Source: Marinospirillum sp031581385 (lineage in GTDB: Bacteria > Pseudomonadota > Gammaproteobacteria > Pseudomonadales > Halomonadaceae). Taken from it: a stretch of 64,000 bases of DNA. The position numbers and the translations under genes are program-made. Of the stretch, positions 60,577-64,000 are shown piece by piece (the first letter of the stretch is position 1; each line of letters begins with the position of its first letter). The stretch lies in contig NZ_CP085242.1 of NCBI RefSeq assembly GCF_044810985.1, positions 186,001 to 250,000 on the forward strand, in the 5' to 3' direction. The notes under the pieces are model-generated. The model was given only the letters and a program-made list of their open reading frames with translations, ran no database searches and was not told the origin of the DNA.

Positions 60577-61614
60577 ATGAATTTGTATGACTACATTTAT
60601 GTCGACTTAGATAAAGCCATTTCATTGTATAGCCAACTTACTGGAGGGGTCGTTGAACTGAAAGAAAGTCAATCAGAGAAGGGAGCTACTGCTGATAATA
60701 AAAGAAATTACGACTTCAAAGTATTTAAGCATGATGCGGGCGGAACTTCGCATGATATCGAGCAGAACAAGGTAACAATAAAGCCACATCATGCGCTTTT
60801 ACAAGAGTTAGAGACTGAACTTCTTGCTTCGGGCTATCTGTTCAATCTCGATGACTCGACGGAGTTAAATAGCCTAAAAGATCCAAGCTTGAGGGTATCA
60901 TTAAAAAATGCATTGTGCATAAAATGCACCGGTCGAATTGTAATTGAAGATTATGAACGGATGAAAAAGATCGGACATGATTTCCCTGATATTGTAAATC
61001 TTATCAATCGTAGTCATGAGGACACGCTAAAAAATAATCCTGAATATCTATTAATTGAAAATCAGATAAAAAAGTTGGAAGGTGCACCTGGTGACAGGAA
61101 TAGAAAAGCTGCTGCAAAGCAAAAAGCAAAAGAGTTAAGAGCTGGTCTAGATAGTCTCGTTTCAAGCTCCAGAGCTGTTGAGATGGTTCCTCAGTGGATT
61201 CTTGATGGAATGAAAACATGGATCGATGCTTTTTTGCCAAAAATAACAAATATTCGAGTCTATCCTTCTGGAGGAAAGATTGATGAGCATATTTTTGGTC
61301 ACTTAGATGCTAAAAATTTCACTATTTCTGACCCTACAGCATTTCATTTTACTTATGGCTCATTCCCAACAGAAGAATTCACTATGCTTGGGATAATAAC
61401 ATCAGTGCCGTCAGAGGACGATGATCCCTTCATTCCTTTAGCTGAGTTTGATAAGGATGAGCTAGCAGATCATGAGAGTGTTGAAAGAGCATTTCGTGGC
61501 ATGTTTCGAGGATTTGATGGTATAGAGGCTATGGTGCGTAAACCGCTGAAGGTTGCCACCCATTCCATTTCAAAGCTGCCACCCGGACCGCGGCAAAGCT
61601 GCCACCCCAGGTGA
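60577..61614 (+). pseudogene. Last cassette gene, DUF6414-like, split from its RBS and truncated at 3' end
   Basis: 345 codons are open, but only about the first 320 belong to the original gene. The N terminus YDYIYVDLDKAISLYSQLTGG resembles DUF6414-type proteins (tentative). A charged helical middle (about 160-210) is seen. From about 61546 the frame runs into the second IS21 element (codons from VATHSISKLP on), so the true end is lost. The first IS21 sits just upstream, removing AAGG. Strongly AT-rich compared with the chromosome. Probably not translated to a functional protein. Confidence 0.7.
61549..61607 (-). repeat. Three terminal repeats of the second IS21 element, 23-bp period
   Basis: Copies: AAGGTTGCCACCC (61549-61561), AAAGCTGCCACCC (61572-61584), AAAGCTGCCACCC (61595-61607). 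Confidence 0.85.
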
Positions 61615-61637
61615 TGCTCAATGCGGGGTTTTCATTG

Positions 61638-62393
61638 TTATTCCGAAGGTGGGTTTTCAGTCAACTTTTTTCGCTTTTTTCTCATTGATTCCCCTCTTAA
61701 ATTGATCTTGTAGGCGTTGTGTACCAGTCGATCCAGGATCGCATCAGCCAGGGTGGCATCACCGATGACACCGTGCCATTCCTCAACGGGCAGCTGGCTT
61801 GTGGCGATAGTTGAACGTCGGCCTTGTCGATCCTCCATGACTTCCAACAGGTCCCGACGGTTTTCTGCGGTCATCTTCATGAGTCCCCAGTCGTCCAGAA
61901 GCAGCACATCAACCTTGGCCAGGTTGGCGAGCAGGCGGGGGTATTGACCATCACCCTTGGCTACGGATAGCTCGTGGAACAATCGGTTCAGGCGAACATA
62001 CTGGGCGGTGTAGCCTTCTCGACAGGCTTTGTGTGCCAGAGCGCAAGCCAGCCAGGTTTTGCCCACACCGGTTGGCCCTGTGATCAGTAGATTCAGGTGC
62101 TCCTTGATCCACTGACAGCTCCCCAGGGATTGAATGAGTCCCTGGTCCAGCCCCCGCGGACTGCGATAGTCAATGTCCTCAAGGCTGGCCGTGTGCCGGA
62201 GTTTGGCTCGCCTTAATCGACTGCTCATGCGCCGGTTTTCTCGCTCGGTCATCTCTCGATCCACCAGTAGGCCCAGTCGCTCTTCAAAGCTCATTTGTTC
62301 GCTTTCAGGTGTGAGGGACAGGTCGGTTAGAGCCGCTGCCATGCCATTGAGTTTGAGGGCGTGGAGTTTGTCCAGAGTGGGGTGTTTTAACAT
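61638..62393 (-). CDS. istB: IstB-like ATPase of the second IS21 element
   Basis: 251 residues. Walker A TGPTGVGKTWLACALAHKA near residue 103, Walker B VLLLDDWGLMKM near 165, N-terminal domain with LKLNGMAAALTD. It starts 12 bases after the istA stop instead of overlapping it, unlike the first element. C terminus lysine-rich. Confidence 0.95.
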   Translation of the reverse strand: MLKHPTLDKLHALKLNGMAAALTDLSLTPESEQMSFEERLGLLVDREMTERENRRMSSRLRRAKLRHTASLEDIDYRSPRGLDQGLIQSLGSCQWIKEHLNLLITGPTGVGKTWLACALAHKACREGYTAQYVRLNRLFHELSVAKGDGQYPRLLANLAKVDVLLLDDWGLMKMTAENRRDLLEVMEDRQGRRSTIATSQLPVEEWHGVIGDATLADAILDRLVHNAYKINLRGESMRKKRKKLTENPPSE

Positions 62394-62405
62394 GATGAAG
62401 ATCCT

Positions 62406-63947
62406 TTAATGGTAGTAGGCAGGGCCACGAATATTGTCGTGCTGATCCGGTAGGGAGAGCTCTTCCTGGATGTCCAGCGGTTGCTCATCCAGCCGGTGCT
62501 TGAGGATGGATTCGATGCTTTTGTAGCGGTAGCTACCCAGCATCAGGGCTCTTTGGCAGGCTGACTCCAGCCGTTTCTCACTGTAGGCCTTGCCCAGCCT
62601 CAGGATCCCCAGACAGGCTCGGTAAGCTTGTTGAGGGTGCTTGCGATGCGCAAGCGCCTTGATAATCATCTGCTCGGTTGCCGGGCCCGTTTTCGCAGCC
62701 CATTTCACCAGTCGCTCGGGGGTCCATTCACCGGCCTGGCGGTGGGCTTCAGGCATGTGTGCGGTCACCGTGGTATGACGACCCTTATGGGCACTGCGCT
62801 GATGGCTGGCAACGCGCTGGCCTCGATAAAAGACCTCAAGGGTGTATTCAGTGACTCTCAGCTCCACCTCCTTTTTTACCAGGCTGCAAGGAACCGAGTA
62901 ATAGTGCCCCTCAAAGGCTACGTGGTAGTCCATGTGGACTCGTGCCTTCTTCCACTGGGCATAGGTGTAGGGTTCCGCAGGCAGGGGCTGTAGAGCCGGA
63001 CGATCGATGGTTTCAAAGTGCTCCTGGCGATTGCCAGGCAGTTTGCGGAAGGGGCGCTGATTCAGCAGGGTGAGCAGTTCGCGGATGGAAGCGTTTAACT
63101 GACCCAGAGAGAAGTGTTGTCGGTGTCGCAGGGCCGCCAGGATCCAGCGTTCAACGATCAGCACACCGCCTTCAGCTTTGGCCTTGTCGCGGGGTTTACG
63201 AACCCGTGCAGGCACAACCGAGACCCCATAATGGGAGACCATGTCCTGGTAGGTTGGGTTCAGATCGGGTTCATACCGGTGAGCCTTGGTGACACCGGAT
63301 TTCAGATTGTCTGGAACCACGAGCTCAGGCACACCACCCAGGAACTCAAAGGCACGAATGTGAGAGTGGATCCAGTCTGGCAGCTTCTGCGACCAGGTGG
63401 CTTCAGCAAAGGTGTAATTGGATGCCCCCATGACCGCAACAAAAATCTGAGCTTCACGGATCTCGCCTGTGTTGGGATCAATGACGGGGGCTGTCTGACC
63501 TGCATAATCCACAAAGAGCTTTTCACCGGCTCGGTGATTCTGACGCATCACCAGATCCAACTTGCCTTGCCAGCTCCGATAGTGATCACAGAACCAGCTG
63601 TATTGATAACCCTCAGGATTGGCCGCACGGTACTCCTGCCACAGCAGGAAGAGGGTGGTTTTAGGGAATTTAAGCTCCTGATGGATCTGCTGCCAATCAG
63701 GTAGGCCTCTGGCCTGAGCAGGCAAGTCAGGCGCTGGAGGAAACAGCTTCTGCTCCAACCTGGACTCATCCATCTCAGCGGGCAAGGGCCAGTTCAGACC
63801 CGCTTCTGAAAAACGTCGCAGATACTCGCTCACAGTCGGGCGACTGATACCACAGGTTGCAGCAACCTGCCGGTTACTGAGCCCCCTGTCCCATTTGAGA
63901 CGCAGGACTTCTTTAATCTTACGCATGGATAACCTCTTGGCTGGCAT
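62406..63947 (-). CDS. istA: IstA-like transposase of the second IS21 element
   Basis: 513 residues, ATG at 63947 with GGAG upstream. N-terminal HTH RGLSNRQVAATCGISRPTVSEYL near 20, DDE core with Asp in FVDYAGQTAPV near 145, Asp in VPDNLKSGVTK near 215, Glu in DKAKAEGGVLIVERW near 260. This group is the same as transposases of the IS408/IS1162 branch. Full length. Confidence 0.95.
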   Translation of the reverse strand: MPAKRLSMRKIKEVLRLKWDRGLSNRQVAATCGISRPTVSEYLRRFSEAGLNWPLPAEMDESRLEQKLFPPAPDLPAQARGLPDWQQIHQELKFPKTTLFLLWQEYRAANPEGYQYSWFCDHYRSWQGKLDLVMRQNHRAGEKLFVDYAGQTAPVIDPNTGEIREAQIFVAVMGASNYTFAEATWSQKLPDWIHSHIRAFEFLGGVPELVVPDNLKSGVTKAHRYEPDLNPTYQDMVSHYGVSVVPARVRKPRDKAKAEGGVLIVERWILAALRHRQHFSLGQLNASIRELLTLLNQRPFRKLPGNRQEHFETIDRPALQPLPAEPYTYAQWKKARVHMDYHVAFEGHYYSVPCSLVKKEVELRVTEYTLEVFYRGQRVASHQRSAHKGRHTTVTAHMPEAHRQAGEWTPERLVKWAAKTGPATEQMIIKALAHRKHPQQAYRACLGILRLGKAYSEKRLESACQRALMLGSYRYKSIESILKHRLDEQPLDIQEELSLPDQHDNIRGPAYYH

Positions 63948-64000
63948 CTGCTCATCTCCGAATGAAATGAAGTCAGATTACCGGTTAGTTATCCCGCAGG

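Larger units (their letters stand above)
54651..61546 (+). other. Integron cassette array without integrase (CALIN-like), disrupted by insertion sequences
   Basis: From a GTTAAAG core-like site at 54651 onward, short genes all read in one direction and each stops at or just before a recombination site. Three sites of one family are 85 bases each (55204, 55665, 56360); two shorter ones are tentative. No tyrosine integron integrase is visible, and the left neighbour is dinG, where an intI would be expected. The array is ended by an IS21-family element. The 150 bases between dinG and 54651 show no gene and no clear attI. Confidence 0.85.
61535..64000 (-). mobile_element. Second IS21-family element, right part outside the window
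   Basis: A different IS21 subgroup from the first. The left end lies somewhere in 61535-61550. Three 13-base repeats of the form AARGYTGCCACCC start at 61549, 61572 and 61595, exactly 23 bases apart, as expected for terminal transposase-binding sites. istA and istB follow on the minus strand. The right end is not reached by 64000. Confidence 0.85.

Noticed and set aside
58190..63947. One composite transposon bounded by the two IS21 elements
   Set aside because: The two elements have different ends and different istA/istB types, and the first has its own target duplication, so they arrived separately.

Overview
This 64 kb window is chromosomal DNA of a gammaproteobacterium. The gltX followed by tRNA-Ala(GGC) and tRNA-Glu(TTC), the full gltA / sdhCDAB / sucAB-lpd / sucCD block and the mlaA / SpoIIE phosphatase / STAS / tal / dusA neighbourhood are arrangements known from Pseudomonas and marine relatives (Pseudomonadales or Oceanospirillales-like). 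Base composition is moderate and many small c-di-GMP and response-regulator genes are present. Genus cannot be fixed by eye.

Layout. 1-12020: the end of a diguanylate cyclase, an orphan peptide-binding lipoprotein-like SBP, hrpA, an alpha/beta-fold protein plus KASIII-like enzyme, mlaA, a SpoIIE phosphatase / STAS pair, then convergent dusA-tal. 12020-14355: a candidate structured RNA (free sRNA or dusA leader) ending in a strong terminator, gltX, two tRNA genes with a good promoter, and an intergenic cluster of DnaA-box-like 9-mers. 14356-17226: a PilZ-HD-GYP protein with a damaged HD-GYP site and a hydroxyisobutyrate-dehydrogenase-family reductase. 17365-30286: the TCA-cycle block, gltA divergent from sdhCDAB-sucAB-lpd-sucCD, with readable promoters and a bidirectional terminator. 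30349-54497: ordinary housekeeping and envelope genes (htpG with a textbook sigma-32 promoter, selO, gpsA, several hydrolases, patatin, azlCD, a response-regulator/diguanylate-cyclase pair, aldehyde dehydrogenase, sodB, rhlB, dinG).

54651-64000 is the accessory part and the most interesting. Directly after dinG sits a row of single-gene cassettes separated by three 85-bp attC recombination sites of one family, followed by two shorter attC-like sites, with no integrase in the window: an integron cassette array of the integrase-less (CALIN) type, or the far part of a larger array. Cassettes encode a three-TM protein, two cysteine-rich (probably zinc-binding) proteins, a small exported protein, a VapBC toxin-antitoxin module with a palindromic operator, and a large unknown protein. 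The array has been worn down by a decayed IS1182-like transposase fragment, a 156-bp MITE-like element with the same terminal sequence, a complete IS21-family element (58131-60567, 5-bp target duplication ATTTA) that splits the last cassette gene from its ribosome binding site, and a second, different IS21-family element that cuts off the 3' end of that same gene and runs out of the window.
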